This document shows positions 1 through 8,760 of a DNA stretch of 64,000 nt, piece after piece. The stretch lies in the NCBI GenBank assembly GCA_958296165.1, contig OY282447.1, positions 124,001-188,000 of the forward strand, written 5' to 3'. Source of the stretch: an uncultured Pseudomonadales bacterium. Lineage in GTDB: Bacteria; Pseudomonadota; Gammaproteobacteria; Pseudomonadales; Azotimanducaceae. The notes under the pieces were generated by a model, which saw only the letters and a list, made by a program, of their open reading frames with translations, did no database searches and was not told the origin of the DNA. Within the stretch, counting starts at the first letter, position 1, and each line of letters opens with the position of its first letter. A program made the translations under genes and the position numbers.

Positions 1-81
1 AAGGCCGGCGAAGGCTCGCTGGCAGTCGGCGCCGACGCGCTTGCCGTGAAGGACGCCAAGAAACTACCGAAGACGGACTAG
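1..81 (+). CDS. C-terminal end of an unidentified protein (partial)
   Basis: An open frame runs from the window edge for 26 codons to a TAG at 79-81. The visible tail is Ala/Gly-rich and then Lys-rich, ending in KLPKTD. It is too short to identify. It lies 50 bases upstream of the ligase and on the same strand, so the two may be co-transcribed. Confidence 0.4.
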   Translation, partial: KAGEGSLAVGADALAVKDAKKLPKTD

Positions 82-131
82 GTGTTGCGAATCCGGCTCG
101 GCACCGATACCGGCTGCGGAGCAATCTAGCC

Positions 132-2033
132 GTGAACACCATGATGCTGCTGGAGATGGCCGCCGGCGGGTTTGGCCATCGCGTCGCCTTTACGGACCCG
201 GCCGACGGCAGTTCCATCACCTACCAGGAACTCTACGACGCCGCCGGCGCCGCGGCGCACGAGATCCGCGCATCGGGCGCAAGCCGCGTGGCCATGCTGG
301 ACGTAAGCAATCTGGCCGTGCCCGTCGCGCTGTTCGCCAGCGGCTGGGCCGGCGTGCCGTACGTGCCCATCAACTACCGGCTCACGGCCGAGGAGATCGA
401 CGCCCTGCTCGGGCGCGTCCAGCCCGCCTACTTGATCACCGACGACGAGCGCCTGACGAGCCTTGCCGGCCGCGCCGGGCTGGAGGCCCGTTCGCGGAGC
501 AGTTTCCTTGCCATGGCCCGCTCCGGCGGCGATTCCCACGAACAACGCTCCATGGACCCCGACGACGTGGGCGTGCTGCTCTTCACCAGCGGCACTACCG
601 GCGTGCCCAAGGCTGCCGTGTTGCGCCACAAGCATCTGGTGTCGTACATCTTGAGTTCCGTGGAGTTCATGTCGGCCGATGAGCACGAAGCGGCTCTGGT
701 GTGCGTACCGCCCTACCACGTTGCCGGCATCGCATCGACGCTGAGCTCCGTGTATTCCGGGCGCCGCGTGGTGCAGCTGGCGAACTTCAGCGCCGATGCG
801 TGGATCGAAACCGCCCGCCGCGAGCACATCAGCACGGCATTCGTCGTGCCGACCATGCTGTCGCGCATCGTCGCCGCCTTGGAAGGCGAGCGCACCGCAG
901 GGATGGCGCATCTGCAATCCCTCTCCTACGGCGGCGGGAAGATGCCGCTGGCGGTGATCGAGAAGGCGATGGCGTTGTTCCCGGAGACGGACTTCACAAA
1001 CGCCTACGGCCTGACGGAAACCAGCTCCACAATCACCGTGCTCGGCCCAGACGCGCACCGCGCCGCGGCTGCCGCCGAAGACGACGCCGGCCGGCGGCGG
1101 CTGGTTTCCGTCGGCATTCCGCTGCCCGGCATCGAAATCGAAATCCGCGACGACGAAGGTGGCGTTCTGCCGACTGGCGAGCGCGGCGAAATCTACGTGC
1201 GCGGCGAGCAGGTGTCCGGCGAGTATGAAGACCGCGGCAGCACGGTGGATGCGAACGGTTGGTTCCCCACCCGAGACGCCGGCTTCAAAGACGACGACGG
1301 CTACCTGTTTCTGGACGGCCGCGCCGACGACGTGATTGTGCGCGGCGGCGAGAACATGTCGCCGGGCGAGATCGAGGACGTGCTGGTGGCGCACGAAGCA
1401 GTGGCCGATGCAGCCGTCGTCGGCGTGCCCAGCGAGGAGTGGGGTGAAGCCGTTGCCGGCGTGGTGGTGGCGAAGAGCGGAGTCGCCGCCAACGCCGCGT
1501 TGGTAGCGGAATTGCAGGGCTGGGTGAAATCCCACATGCGTTCCTCTCGGGTGCCGGAGCGCCTCGAGTTCTCCGACGAGCTGCCCTACAACGAAACCGG
1601 CAAGCTGCTGCGCCGAGTGGTGAAGGCTAGGCTGCTCGAACCGGAAACCAACGTTCGCGCCAGCTATCCGCTGCTCTATGTTGAGGACATAGAGCGCTCG
1701 CTCGCGTTCTACTGCGACCAGCTTGGCTTCACGCTCACCGAGCGCTGGGACCCGAACGGCAGGCTTGCTTGGTGTTCGCTGACGATGGAAGGCGCCCAGA
1801 TCATGCTGCAATCGGCGGAGCCTGAAGACCTCACCGGCCTCAACAAGGGCAACAGCGACGTGGCGCTCTTCTTCCTCTGCGCAGACGTGGACAGCCTCTA
1901 CGAGAAGTTCCGTAACCGTGGCGCGGACATAGCCGCGCCCACCGAAGCGTTCTACGGCATGCGGCAACTGACGGTAGACGACCCAGACGGCCGGCGCATC
2001 TGCTTCGAGCACCCGATCGCGCGAAAGAAGTGA
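132..2033 (+). CDS. AMP-dependent acyl-CoA synthetase/ligase fused to a C-terminal VOC (glyoxalase-fold) domain
   Basis: Residues 1-500 are an adenylate-forming enzyme that would activate a carboxylic acid to an acyl-AMP and then an acyl-CoA in the cytoplasm. The P-loop-like A3 motif LLFTSGTTGVPKAA is near residue 150. YGLTETSS is near 293, the hinge region with DGYLFLDGRADD near 388, and the catalytic-Lys motif NETGKLLRR near 498. After residue 510 the chain continues without a stop into a complete VOC domain of about 120 residues (YVEDIERSLAFYCDQLGF ... TVDDPDGRRICFEHP). That is unusual because the ligase alone normally ends near residue 510. The GTG at 132 is taken as start, with ATG 141 as alternative. 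The VOC part could be a CoA-ester epimerase or dioxygenase-like module, or a substrate-binding one; the substrate is unknown. Confidence 0.85.
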   Translation: MNTMMLLEMAAGGFGHRVAFTDPADGSSITYQELYDAAGAAAHEIRASGASRVAMLDVSNLAVPVALFASGWAGVPYVPINYRLTAEEIDALLGRVQPAYLITDDERLTSLAGRAGLEARSRSSFLAMARSGGDSHEQRSMDPDDVGVLLFTSGTTGVPKAAVLRHKHLVSYILSSVEFMSADEHEAALVCVPPYHVAGIASTLSSVYSGRRVVQLANFSADAWIETARREHISTAFVVPTMLSRIVAALEGERTAGMAHLQSLSYGGGKMPLAVIEKAMALFPETDFTNAYGLTETSSTITVLGPDAHRAAAAAEDDAGRRRLVSVGIPLPGIEIEIRDDEGGVLPTGERGEIYVRGEQVSGEYEDRGSTVDANGWFPTRDAGFKDDDGYLFLDGRADDVIVRGGENMSPGEIEDVLVAHEAVADAAVVGVPSEEWGEAVAGVVVAKSGVAANAALVAELQGWVKSHMRSSRVPERLEFSDELPYNETGKLLRRVVKARLLEPETNVRASYPLLYVEDIERSLAFYCDQLGFTLTERWDPNGRLAWCSLTMEGAQIMLQSAEPEDLTGLNKGNSDVALFFLCADVDSLYEKFRNRGADIAAPTEAFYGMRQLTVDDPDGRRICFEHPIARKK

Positions 2034-2063
2034 ACGCTTCGGCGGCGCCCGCCGCGCCGAGTT

Positions 2064-2996
2064 CTACGCGCCGGAGAATGCCTTCTCAAGTACCGCGACA
2101 TCGAGCTTCGTCATGTCCAGCATGGCTTGGAACACGCGCTCTCGCGCCGCCGGGTCGGCGCTCTCGCCCAGCCAATCCACCCACTGTTGCGGCGCCACTT
2201 GCCAGCTAACGCCGAAACGATCCTTTAGCCAGCCGCTCTGCCCTGGCTCGCCGCCGCGCGACAGCGCGCGCCAGTAGTGGTCGACGGCCGGCTGACCGTC
2301 GCAGAGCACTTGCAGCGAGACCGCCTCGTTGAAGCCGAAGGCATGATCTATCGGGCTGTCCATCGCCACTAAGTTCTGCCCGGCAAGAACAAAGCTGACC
2401 AGTTGGACGGTGCCCTCTCCTGCGTCGCCCGCTCCGTAGCTCTGCACATCCTCAATCCGCGAGTTCGGAAATGTGCTGGCGTAGCTCCGCATCGCTTGCG
2501 CCGCATTGCCGAACTGCTCGCCGCAGAACATCAAGCTCGGCGCGATGGCGGGCGTTTCGGTCTCGCCAGTAACAGTCATCACCTGCCAGGACACGCCGAA
2601 GCGGTCCGCCGCCCACCCGTAGCACGGGCTCCAAGGGTAGGCGTCCAGCGCCACCAACGTCTCGCCGCCACTCGACAGCGCCGCGAACAAACGCTTGGCC
2701 GCGGCCGGCGATTCCACATAGACGAAGAAGGAAATGCTGGGATTGATGACGAACTGCGCACCGCCGTTCAACGCCGTAAAGCGGCGTCCGAGCACTTCGA
2801 ACTCCACGCTCATCAAGCTGCCGGGCGGTGCGCCGGCAGGATTTTCGAACGAGGTCGAGAACAGCGTGCGGGCGATGACACTGCCAGTGCCAAGCGTCTC
2901 GATATAGAACGCCGCGGCTTCTTCCGCCTGGTTGTTCAGCCAAAGACACGGCGCTATGAGTGGGTTGCTCATGCCTGGAACCGCAGGATCAATCAT
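2064..2996 (-). CDS. Tandem VOC / PhnB-like (3-demethylubiquinone-methyltransferase-like) protein
   Basis: The 310 residues hold two consecutive PhnB-type VOC domains, about residues 10-140 and 150-285. Each has the family signature near its end (AADRFGVSWQVM and LKDRFGVSWQVA), with PCLWLNNQAEEAAAFY at the first domain's start. The family has the glyoxalase fold; many members are of unknown function and the 3-demethylubiquinone methyltransferase label is often misapplied. The ATG at 2996 overlaps the stop of the upstream monooxygenase by 8 bases, suggesting translational coupling. A second Met eight codons in (2972) is an alternative start. Confidence 0.8.
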   Translation of the reverse strand: MIDPAVPGMSNPLIAPCLWLNNQAEEAAAFYIETLGTGSVIARTLFSTSFENPAGAPPGSLMSVEFEVLGRRFTALNGGAQFVINPSISFFVYVESPAAAKRLFAALSSGGETLVALDAYPWSPCYGWAADRFGVSWQVMTVTGETETPAIAPSLMFCGEQFGNAAQAMRSYASTFPNSRIEDVQSYGAGDAGEGTVQLVSFVLAGQNLVAMDSPIDHAFGFNEAVSLQVLCDGQPAVDHYWRALSRGGEPGQSGWLKDRFGVSWQVAPQQWVDWLGESADPAARERVFQAMLDMTKLDVAVLEKAFSGA

Positions 2997-3822
2997 CGCC
3001 TGGCAGTTCCGCCCATGCCCGTCGCGCCCGGTCGAGATGTGCCTCGGCGTTCAAGCCGCCGCCGAGCGTGCGCAGGCACAAGTGCGTGAGGCCCTTGCGG
3101 CGCCACGCCACTACCCGCTCCTTCCACTCGGCCTCGCGCGCGCCGACTACGGCAACGCCGGCTTCCATGCCGAGCGCAGCGGAGTCGCGCCCTGCCGCGC
3201 TTGCGGCAGCGTCGATCTCGGCTTTCACCGCGTCGAATCGATCCGGCGCACAGAGCACGAACCAGCCGTCGGCCTGGCGCCCGATACGGCGGCGAATGCG
3301 TGCCACGGGTTCGCCAGCGGCGCCGATCCAGATGGGAATCTGACGCTCAGGCAGCGGATCGATGCCAGCGCCGGCAACCGTATCCCAGCGGCCGTTGAAT
3401 GCCACTTCCCGCTCGCTCCACAAGCGCCGCAACAGCTCGATCTGTTCCTCGCACCGAGCTCCTCGGCTGTGGAAGTCCTCGCCTAGCGCCTGATACTCCG
3501 CGTTGCTGCCGCCAACGCCCACACCCAGCCGAACGCGGCCGTTGGAGAGTCGATCCAAGGTCGCCAGTTGCTTGGCAAGCAGCACGGTTTGGCGCGCCGG
3601 CGCCACAATCACCGATGGCACCAGCTCGATGCGTTCGGTAACGGCGGCGATGTAGGACAACACCATCAGCGGCTCGTGCAAGTGGCCGCTCCTAGGGCGC
3701 AACACCTGATCCGGCACGCGCAGGTGCGTATAGCCGACATCGTCCGCCATCTGCGCGAAAGCCTTGATGGCGCCGAGGTCGTTCTTCAGTTCCCTAACGG
3801 GCAGCGATATGCCGATGTGCAT
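2989..3822 (-). CDS. LLM-class (luciferase-like) flavin/F420-dependent oxidoreductase
   Basis: The 277 residues fit the bacterial luciferase-like monooxygenase barrel. Visible family features include MHIGISLPV at the N-terminus, a central TLDRLSNGRVRLGVGVGG segment near 88-105, and IPIWIGAAGEP near 165. The length suits the short LLM F420-type subfamily. A good ribosome site (GAGGAG) precedes the ATG at 3822. It forms an overlapping pair with the downstream tandem VOC gene, so both may act on one xenobiotic or natural substrate. Whether the cofactor is F420 or FMN cannot be decided here. Confidence 0.8.
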   Translation of the reverse strand: MHIGISLPVRELKNDLGAIKAFAQMADDVGYTHLRVPDQVLRPRSGHLHEPLMVLSYIAAVTERIELVPSVIVAPARQTVLLAKQLATLDRLSNGRVRLGVGVGGSNAEYQALGEDFHSRGARCEEQIELLRRLWSEREVAFNGRWDTVAGAGIDPLPERQIPIWIGAAGEPVARIRRRIGRQADGWFVLCAPDRFDAVKAEIDAAASAAGRDSAALGMEAGVAVVGAREAEWKERVVAWRRKGLTHLCLRTLGGGLNAEAHLDRARRAWAELPGDD

Positions 3823-4287
3823 GTACTCTCCTCAGCTGGCGCGGCACAGGGCGCTTGGCCATGTATCGATGGCCGCCATCCTAACCGATGCCGCAACCAA
3901 CGCAGGTTGGATAAGCCGCATGTATTCAACGCCTGCCGTCTCGGTGCCACTGTCGCCAGCAAGGTTAAGTCGAGGATGCACCACACTTCTAGGCGCCGCC
4001 ATCTCGTCCCAGGTATCAACTTCCTGAACGTCTCGAACCGCTTCGTCCGATCGCCGGCCGCCATCGCCAGCGCGTCTGCACCACCCAGATCGAGGGTGTT
4101 GCGCGTCTTCGCCCTCGTGCGACGCCCATCCGTTCAATCTCATCCATCGCTCCCCCCCGTTTGGTGGCATCATTCCGTCATCCACGTCATCGGATCAAGC
4201 CCACCTTCGGCCTCATCAACGACACGCTAGGCATCTGTCCGCAGCGTGTGATATGTTTCTCACGACTGTGGATGGAGTTCGATCCTC
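3823..4287. other. Intergenic stretch with no supportable gene
   Basis: This 465-base stretch lies between divergently transcribed genes and must carry both promoters. Open frames on the minus strand here (for example 3832-4185) show no recognisable protein features. The composition shifts from the GC-rich left side toward the lower-GC helicase islet near its right end. Confidence 0.5.
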
Positions 4288-6360
4288 TTGAACACCAAGC
4301 TTGACCGCTCTCAACGCGCCTTCTGCGAAGCTCCGCCTGGCGACATCCGCCTCCTGGCGCCCGCCGGCTGCGGCAAGACACAATGCCTCCTCCTTCGGAG
4401 CAAGCATCTCATCGACCATGCATCCGGGCCCCCACCGCGTATTCTGATCGTCGCCTTCACTCGTGTCGCCACGGAAGAGCTTAATGCGCGACTTGCGGAT
4501 CTCAATCTAGACCAAGCGGTTGAGGTCACTACGCTCAACGCTTGGGGTTTTCGACGCATCAAGAATGTCTTTTTCAGCCCTAAGCTCATCACCACCAAGG
4601 CTGACTACCACTTCGCCATGCTGAACCAGCTCCAATCGGTTTGGCAAAAGAAGAAGCACAAATACATTAAAGCTGCCATAGAGGCGGGAACGCCTTGGCG
4701 TAGGGCCAATGCTCCGAGGATGTTGATGAGCATGATCGACACATTCAAGTCACTGGGCTTTGACCATAAGAGGAACAAGGCAAAGGATATGTTCCTTCAA
4801 CACTGTGACAACATTGACTCGCAGGGCCTACTATGGAAGGTCTTAGAACACGTCGAACAGTTGAAGGCACTAGAAATACTGGACGAGAAACACTTCTTGG
4901 CACCACAAAGCGTCACCGTCTCCGACAAGACGCATCTGTACAATCGCTTCTACACATTCTGGTGTGACGCAACTGAGCATCTCGCTCGGGAAGCTACCTT
5001 TACTCTAGAAGATCAGAAGTACTTTGCTTACCAAGATATTAAGGGGAGTCTCGACAAGAAGAAGACGCTCTCTGGTGTCGCCAAATATGACCACGTTCTC
5101 GTGGACGAGTTTCAAGATATCAATCCTCTCGACCTTGCTCTCATTAGCGCTATTGTCGAACGGAGTCGTGCCAAACTCATCATTGCCGGCGACGACGATC
5201 AAGCGATATTCGAGTGGCGCGGTGCAACGCCAGAGTATATTCTGAATCCAGACATGTTCTTCGGACGCAGATTCAAGACGTACGTTCTGGGTGTGAATTA
5301 TCGTTCACCTGCTAATATCGTCAAACACTCACAGGCGCTGATTCGCAACAACATTAGAAGAGAGGAAAAGGAAATCCGATCATCCAGCTCTAAGAAAGCG
5401 AAGATCGAGTTACTAGAAACAAGAGATATCAACCATGCGCTCGAGTTCGTGACCGAGCTCGTTAACCGTGCCATTGAGCGCGGACAGAGCCCGAGCCAGG
5501 TGGCTCTTATCGGTAGAAAGAGAAGCCAGATAATACCATATCAAGTGCATTTTGCCTCCGAGGACATACACTTTAGTGCCGCTGAGGACCTGCAGATATT
5601 CCTGAGCGCTGCCTTCGAAGGTCTTATCGAGTTGCTCGATATCAAGGCTAGCAATTTAACGAGGGTGACGGAGGTCACAGACGCGATCCTCAGTCTATGT
5701 AATCTGGTCAAGCGCTATCCGCTGAATAGGAAAGAACGTGAAGGATTGAGAAGGTATTTGCGCGGTAAACGGCCGGACTCTATGCAAGCGGGTATCGACG
5801 CGCTCTGTTCCTATGCGGGCAAGCTGAAGGGTAGTAACTCGACGGGTGAGCTGATGTCGAAAGCGTTGAAGTCGTTTATGGACGAGGAGTCGGTTTCAGG
5901 TACCTTGAACGTCCTAGCAACGCACTTTGAGGGCCTCCAGTTCGACTTCGGGAGGTCGGAGGATGACGTCTTCTACGCAGACCCACCTTTCATTCACTTA
6001 GCACGGTATGCCGAGCGATATGGAGACGATTTTGATGGCTTTATCGAGGACGTCTCCAAAGCTAAGGACACACTCGCGCACGTCCCACCGTTTGAGGACG
6101 GAGGGGACACGCCGCCATCTAGTCAACCGCTGCACCTGATGACGGCGTTGCGGTCTAAAGGGAAGGAATTCGACATCGTCATAATGCTCGATGTGATCGA
6201 AGGAATGTGGCCCAATAAGAACGCTGAGACTAGCGAACAGCTTGAGAGTGAACGCCGCGTGTTCTATGTGGCGTTCACTAGGGCAAAAGAGCGGATCATA
6301 CTCTTGACTGATAGCCATCATGCTCCTTCGCCCTATATTGCGGAACTAGAACTGGACTAG
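4288..6360 (+). CDS. UvrD/PcrA-like superfamily 1 DNA helicase
   Basis: A 690-residue SF1A helicase with the expected motif order. Walker A is APAGCGKT (about 25-32), motif II VDEFQDI (about 270), motif III IAGDDDQAIFEWRG (about 297), motif IV NYRSPAN (about 335), motif V ALRSKGKEFDIVI (about 620) and motif VI FYVAFTRAKER (about 660). It would translocate 3'-5' on ssDNA and unwind duplex DNA. The chosen start is a TTG at 4288 with GATGGAG 10 bases upstream; no earlier start fits. Codon use is clearly AT-richer than both flanks, and the two small genes behind it form a toxin-antitoxin pair, so this looks like an acquired islet. A defence role is possible but not shown; generic repair is the alternative. 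Confidence 0.9.
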   Translation: MNTKLDRSQRAFCEAPPGDIRLLAPAGCGKTQCLLLRSKHLIDHASGPPPRILIVAFTRVATEELNARLADLNLDQAVEVTTLNAWGFRRIKNVFFSPKLITTKADYHFAMLNQLQSVWQKKKHKYIKAAIEAGTPWRRANAPRMLMSMIDTFKSLGFDHKRNKAKDMFLQHCDNIDSQGLLWKVLEHVEQLKALEILDEKHFLAPQSVTVSDKTHLYNRFYTFWCDATEHLAREATFTLEDQKYFAYQDIKGSLDKKKTLSGVAKYDHVLVDEFQDINPLDLALISAIVERSRAKLIIAGDDDQAIFEWRGATPEYILNPDMFFGRRFKTYVLGVNYRSPANIVKHSQALIRNNIRREEKEIRSSSSKKAKIELLETRDINHALEFVTELVNRAIERGQSPSQVALIGRKRSQIIPYQVHFASEDIHFSAAEDLQIFLSAAFEGLIELLDIKASNLTRVTEVTDAILSLCNLVKRYPLNRKEREGLRRYLRGKRPDSMQAGIDALCSYAGKLKGSNSTGELMSKALKSFMDEESVSGTLNVLATHFEGLQFDFGRSEDDVFYADPPFIHLARYAERYGDDFDGFIEDVSKAKDTLAHVPPFEDGGDTPPSSQPLHLMTALRSKGKEFDIVIMLDVIEGMWPNKNAETSEQLESERRVFYVAFTRAKERIILLTDSHHAPSPYIAELELD

Positions 6361-6412
6361 TCGGTGCTGTTGCGAGAAATGCGAGTTCAGATTGGATAGG
6401 AGGTCTTGAGCT

Positions 6413-6817
6413 ATGATATGTGTAGATCGTAGAGCGGAGCTTCTCGATAGAATCGTCGTTGTACCGAGTATTTTCGGTGGTAAGCCGGTGATTCGAGGAC
6501 GAAGGTTGGCCGTAGAGCACGTCTTGGCCATGCTTGCTGCGGGGGACGAAGAGGAGACCATCCTGAGCGGGTATCGTTGGCTCGAGCCTGACGATATTCG
6601 GGCTTGCTTGATCTTTGCACAGTTGATGGATCGCGAAGAGGATTGGGAGCGCGATCGCGAGTGGGGACAAGAGGTTGAGCCGGATGAAAACGAGATTGTC
6701 TTCGGGGCCGATGCGAGTGAAGAGCCGTATCAGGAGTGGAGGGAATTTGCAGAGCCGGACTACGACGCGGAAGAAGAAATGCGCACTATGGCGAGTAGCC
6801 TTAGCCCTCTAAGGTAA
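6413..6817 (+). CDS. DUF433-family antitoxin-like protein
   Basis: The first 75 of 134 residues match the DUF433 fold: VVPSIFGGKPVIRGRRLAVEHVLAML, then the helix-turn-helix-like EEETILSGYRWLEPDDIRACL. The family is regularly the antitoxin or DNA-binding partner of DUF5615 PIN-like toxins, and such a gene follows 10 bases later. The acidic C-terminal tail of about 60 residues is longer than in typical 75-80 residue members and may be the toxin-binding part. Confidence 0.8.
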   Translation: MICVDRRAELLDRIVVVPSIFGGKPVIRGRRLAVEHVLAMLAAGDEEETILSGYRWLEPDDIRACLIFAQLMDREEDWERDREWGQEVEPDENEIVFGADASEEPYQEWREFAEPDYDAEEEMRTMASSLSPLR

Positions 6818-6827
6818 CGGGCGATGC

Positions 6828-7178
6828 ATGAAGCTGCTGTTAGATGCGTGCGTTTGGGGTGGGGCTGCCCCTGAACTGCGCACGCAAGGGCATGATGTGG
6901 TCTACGCTGGAGATTGGGCAAAAGATCCTGGTGATAGAGAGATACTCCGCATCGCTCACGCTGAGGAGCGAGTCCTGGTGACTTTAGACAAGGACTTTGG
7001 AGAACTCGCGGTAAAGGAAGGTGCATCGCACTGCGGGATAATTCGTCTCGTAGACATCAGGGCACGGCAACAAGCGACATGCTGCATGGACGTGCTGGAG
7101 AGTTACGGCGCACGTCTGCAGTCGCCAGCGAGCGCTATCGTAGTGGTGGAGCCTGGGCGGATTCGCATACGCCACTAG
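6828..7178 (+). CDS. DUF5615 PIN-like toxin
   Basis: A 116-residue PIN-like protein. It has MKLLLDACV at the start (first acidic residue at Asp6), a central GHDVVYAGD, and the family hallmark LVTLDKDFGELAV near residue 56. These acidic residues are expected to bind metal for RNase activity. The position immediately after DUF433 gives the standard antitoxin-then-toxin order. Composition is like the helicase upstream, so the three genes probably arrived together. Confidence 0.8.
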   Translation: MKLLLDACVWGGAAPELRTQGHDVVYAGDWAKDPGDREILRIAHAEERVLVTLDKDFGELAVKEGASHCGIIRLVDIRARQQATCCMDVLESYGARLQSPASAIVVVEPGRIRIRH

Positions 7179-7224
7179 GAGTCCCCGGGCAGCCGCCGCG
7201 TGGCATCGCCGTCCTGGGCGCTCC

Positions 7225-8193
7225 TCAACTCCAGTCTTCTACCATGTCTACTAGGCCCCACTCCAACGCCGTCGGCGCACTCACGCGCACGCCCGTGAGC
7301 GCCATGTAAGCAAGGCGTTGGCGGCCGATGCGGGGCAGGATGCTGGCCGTGCCGCCGGCGCCGGGAATCAGCCCCATGCCCACTTCGGGCAGTTGAAAGA
7401 ACGCATCGGGCCGTGCCACTACCCTTGCTGCGAACGCCGGCAGCTCGATGCCGGCGCCGATGCAGGCGCCGTGCAGCCGGGCCTCGATGCGGTCGCGCAG
7501 ACGGTGGATCAAAGCTCCGGCGCTGCGCGTCATTCTGGCCGCATGGGCGATGCCGGCATCCGTTGCTTCGCCGAACTCGTCGAGATCGCCGCCAGCGCTG
7601 AAACACGCTCCAGCGCCATCGACTACGGCTCTGCGAATCGAGGCGTCTTCGGCGAGCAGTGCCAGCGCCTCGCACAATGCGTCGCGCAGAGTGCTGGAGT
7701 AGGCATTGCGCTTGTGCGGCCGGTTGAGGGTGATGCGGAGCTCGTCGCCAACACGTCGCAACGTTGCCGCTGGCGCGTCGGGATCCGGGCGCGGCTGGCG
7801 CGCCCGCCGGCCGGCACGCCAGGCGTGGAACTCGGCGCCGTGCTGCAAGCTCGAGTAGGCGAGCGATTCAGCGAACAGGCCGTCGGCGACGCTGGCGCGC
7901 TCGTTGTGACGCAGCAATTCCACCAGCACCATGGCGGCGATTGGATTGCGTTCGATGGCGGCTGTTAATAGCTGCGCCTCAGCCGTGTCCTTTGCCACTA
8001 CATCCGCGCCTGCTGGCGCTTGGTTCGGCACCAGCGCAATCACCGGACAATGCGGCCAGAGCGGAGGCGCTGCGCCGAAGCCGTCCCCTTCCACGACCAC
8101 GCAAGACGTCCCCGCGACCGGCGACAGCTCTTCGGCTAGCGCTGGCGAGCGCAAGCGCGCGACAAGCTCGGACCAGTTCAACGTAACGACCAT
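7225..8193 (-). CDS. Enoyl-CoA hydratase/isomerase family protein with an extra N-terminal region
   Basis: From about residue 145 the protein is a crotonase: LNRPHKRNAYSSTLRDAL, the oxyanion-hole segments ACFSAGGDLDEF and ARLHGACIGAGIELPAFA, then the LPEVGMGLIPGAGGT motif. It would hydrate or isomerise an enoyl-CoA in a degradative pathway. The first 140 residues before the canonical fold are degenerate and may be a second half-crotonase-like or linker domain. The ATG at 8193 is preferred over the in-frame ATG at 8223. The canonical catalytic Glu pair is not obvious, so the exact reaction is open. Confidence 0.75.
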   Translation of the reverse strand: MVVTLNWSELVARLRSPALAEELSPVAGTSCVVVEGDGFGAAPPLWPHCPVIALVPNQAPAGADVVAKDTAEAQLLTAAIERNPIAAMVLVELLRHNERASVADGLFAESLAYSSLQHGAEFHAWRAGRRARQPRPDPDAPAATLRRVGDELRITLNRPHKRNAYSSTLRDALCEALALLAEDASIRRAVVDGAGACFSAGGDLDEFGEATDAGIAHAARMTRSAGALIHRLRDRIEARLHGACIGAGIELPAFAARVVARPDAFFQLPEVGMGLIPGAGGTASILPRIGRQRLAYMALTGVRVSAPTALEWGLVDMVEDWS

Positions 8194-8295
8194 GCGCCGA
8201 TTATGCGCCCATCGCTGCCCCACCTAGCACCGGTGCTGTGGTGGTTCGTCCGCCAATCGGCATAATGCGGTGTAACCAAAAAGGAACCAGCCGCC

Positions 8296-8757
8296 GTGCC
8301 ACATCCCAACACGCCACCCGTTACGCGGCCAAGCCGCACTCGCGCCGGCCCGCTGGCTTTGGCGCTCGGCTTTGCGCTAAGCGGCGGCGTATCGTCCGCC
8401 GCCACCCTCACCGTCGCGGTGAACAACGTCCAGACCAGCGAAGGTCAACTGCGCATCGCCGTGTACACCGATGCGAACTGGCTGAACACGCAAGAGTGGA
8501 CCCGCGCCGCATTGCAGCCAGCTGCGAGCACGAGCGTGACCGCCACGTTCGAGCTGCCGCCCGGGGAGTACGCCGTGGCCGTTCTGCACGACGTCAACGG
8601 CAACGGCAAGATGGACTATCGGCTGCTGCGCCTGCCTAAGGAGCCCTACGGCTTCAGCAATGGCGCCAAGCCCAAACTCGGCCCGCCCAAGTTCGAGGAT
8701 GCCGCTTTCAACCTTGCCGACGAGGGCTTGGCCATCGCCATCGCGCTAAGCGATTAG
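8296..8757 (+). CDS. Secreted DUF2141 domain protein
   Basis: 153 residues. A GTG start at 8296 is followed by an Arg-containing n-region and a hydrophobic segment ending VSSA (about residues 18-36), a signal peptide. The mature part has the DUF2141 pattern: LTVAVNNVQTSEGQLRIAVY, then GEYAVAVLHDVNGNGKMD near residue 100, and PYGFSNGAKP. Members are small beta-sandwich periplasmic or outer-surface proteins of unknown function. Its stop is 3 bases before the next ATG, suggesting co-transcription with the amidohydrolase. Confidence 0.85.
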   Translation: MPHPNTPPVTRPSRTRAGPLALALGFALSGGVSSAATLTVAVNNVQTSEGQLRIAVYTDANWLNTQEWTRAALQPAASTSVTATFELPPGEYAVAVLHDVNGNGKMDYRLLRLPKEPYGFSNGAKPKLGPPKFEDAAFNLADEGLAIAIALSD

Positions 8758-8760
8758 CAG

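Noticed and set aside
126-2012. A 628-residue open frame on the minus strand opposite the ligase
   Set aside because: It mirrors the ligase codons, has Ala/Arg/His/Gln-rich low-complexity content and no domain signature.
3786-4185. Short minus-strand open frames between the LLM gene and the helicase
   Set aside because: No ribosome site, no recognisable motif and two frames of equal quality; treated as intergenic.
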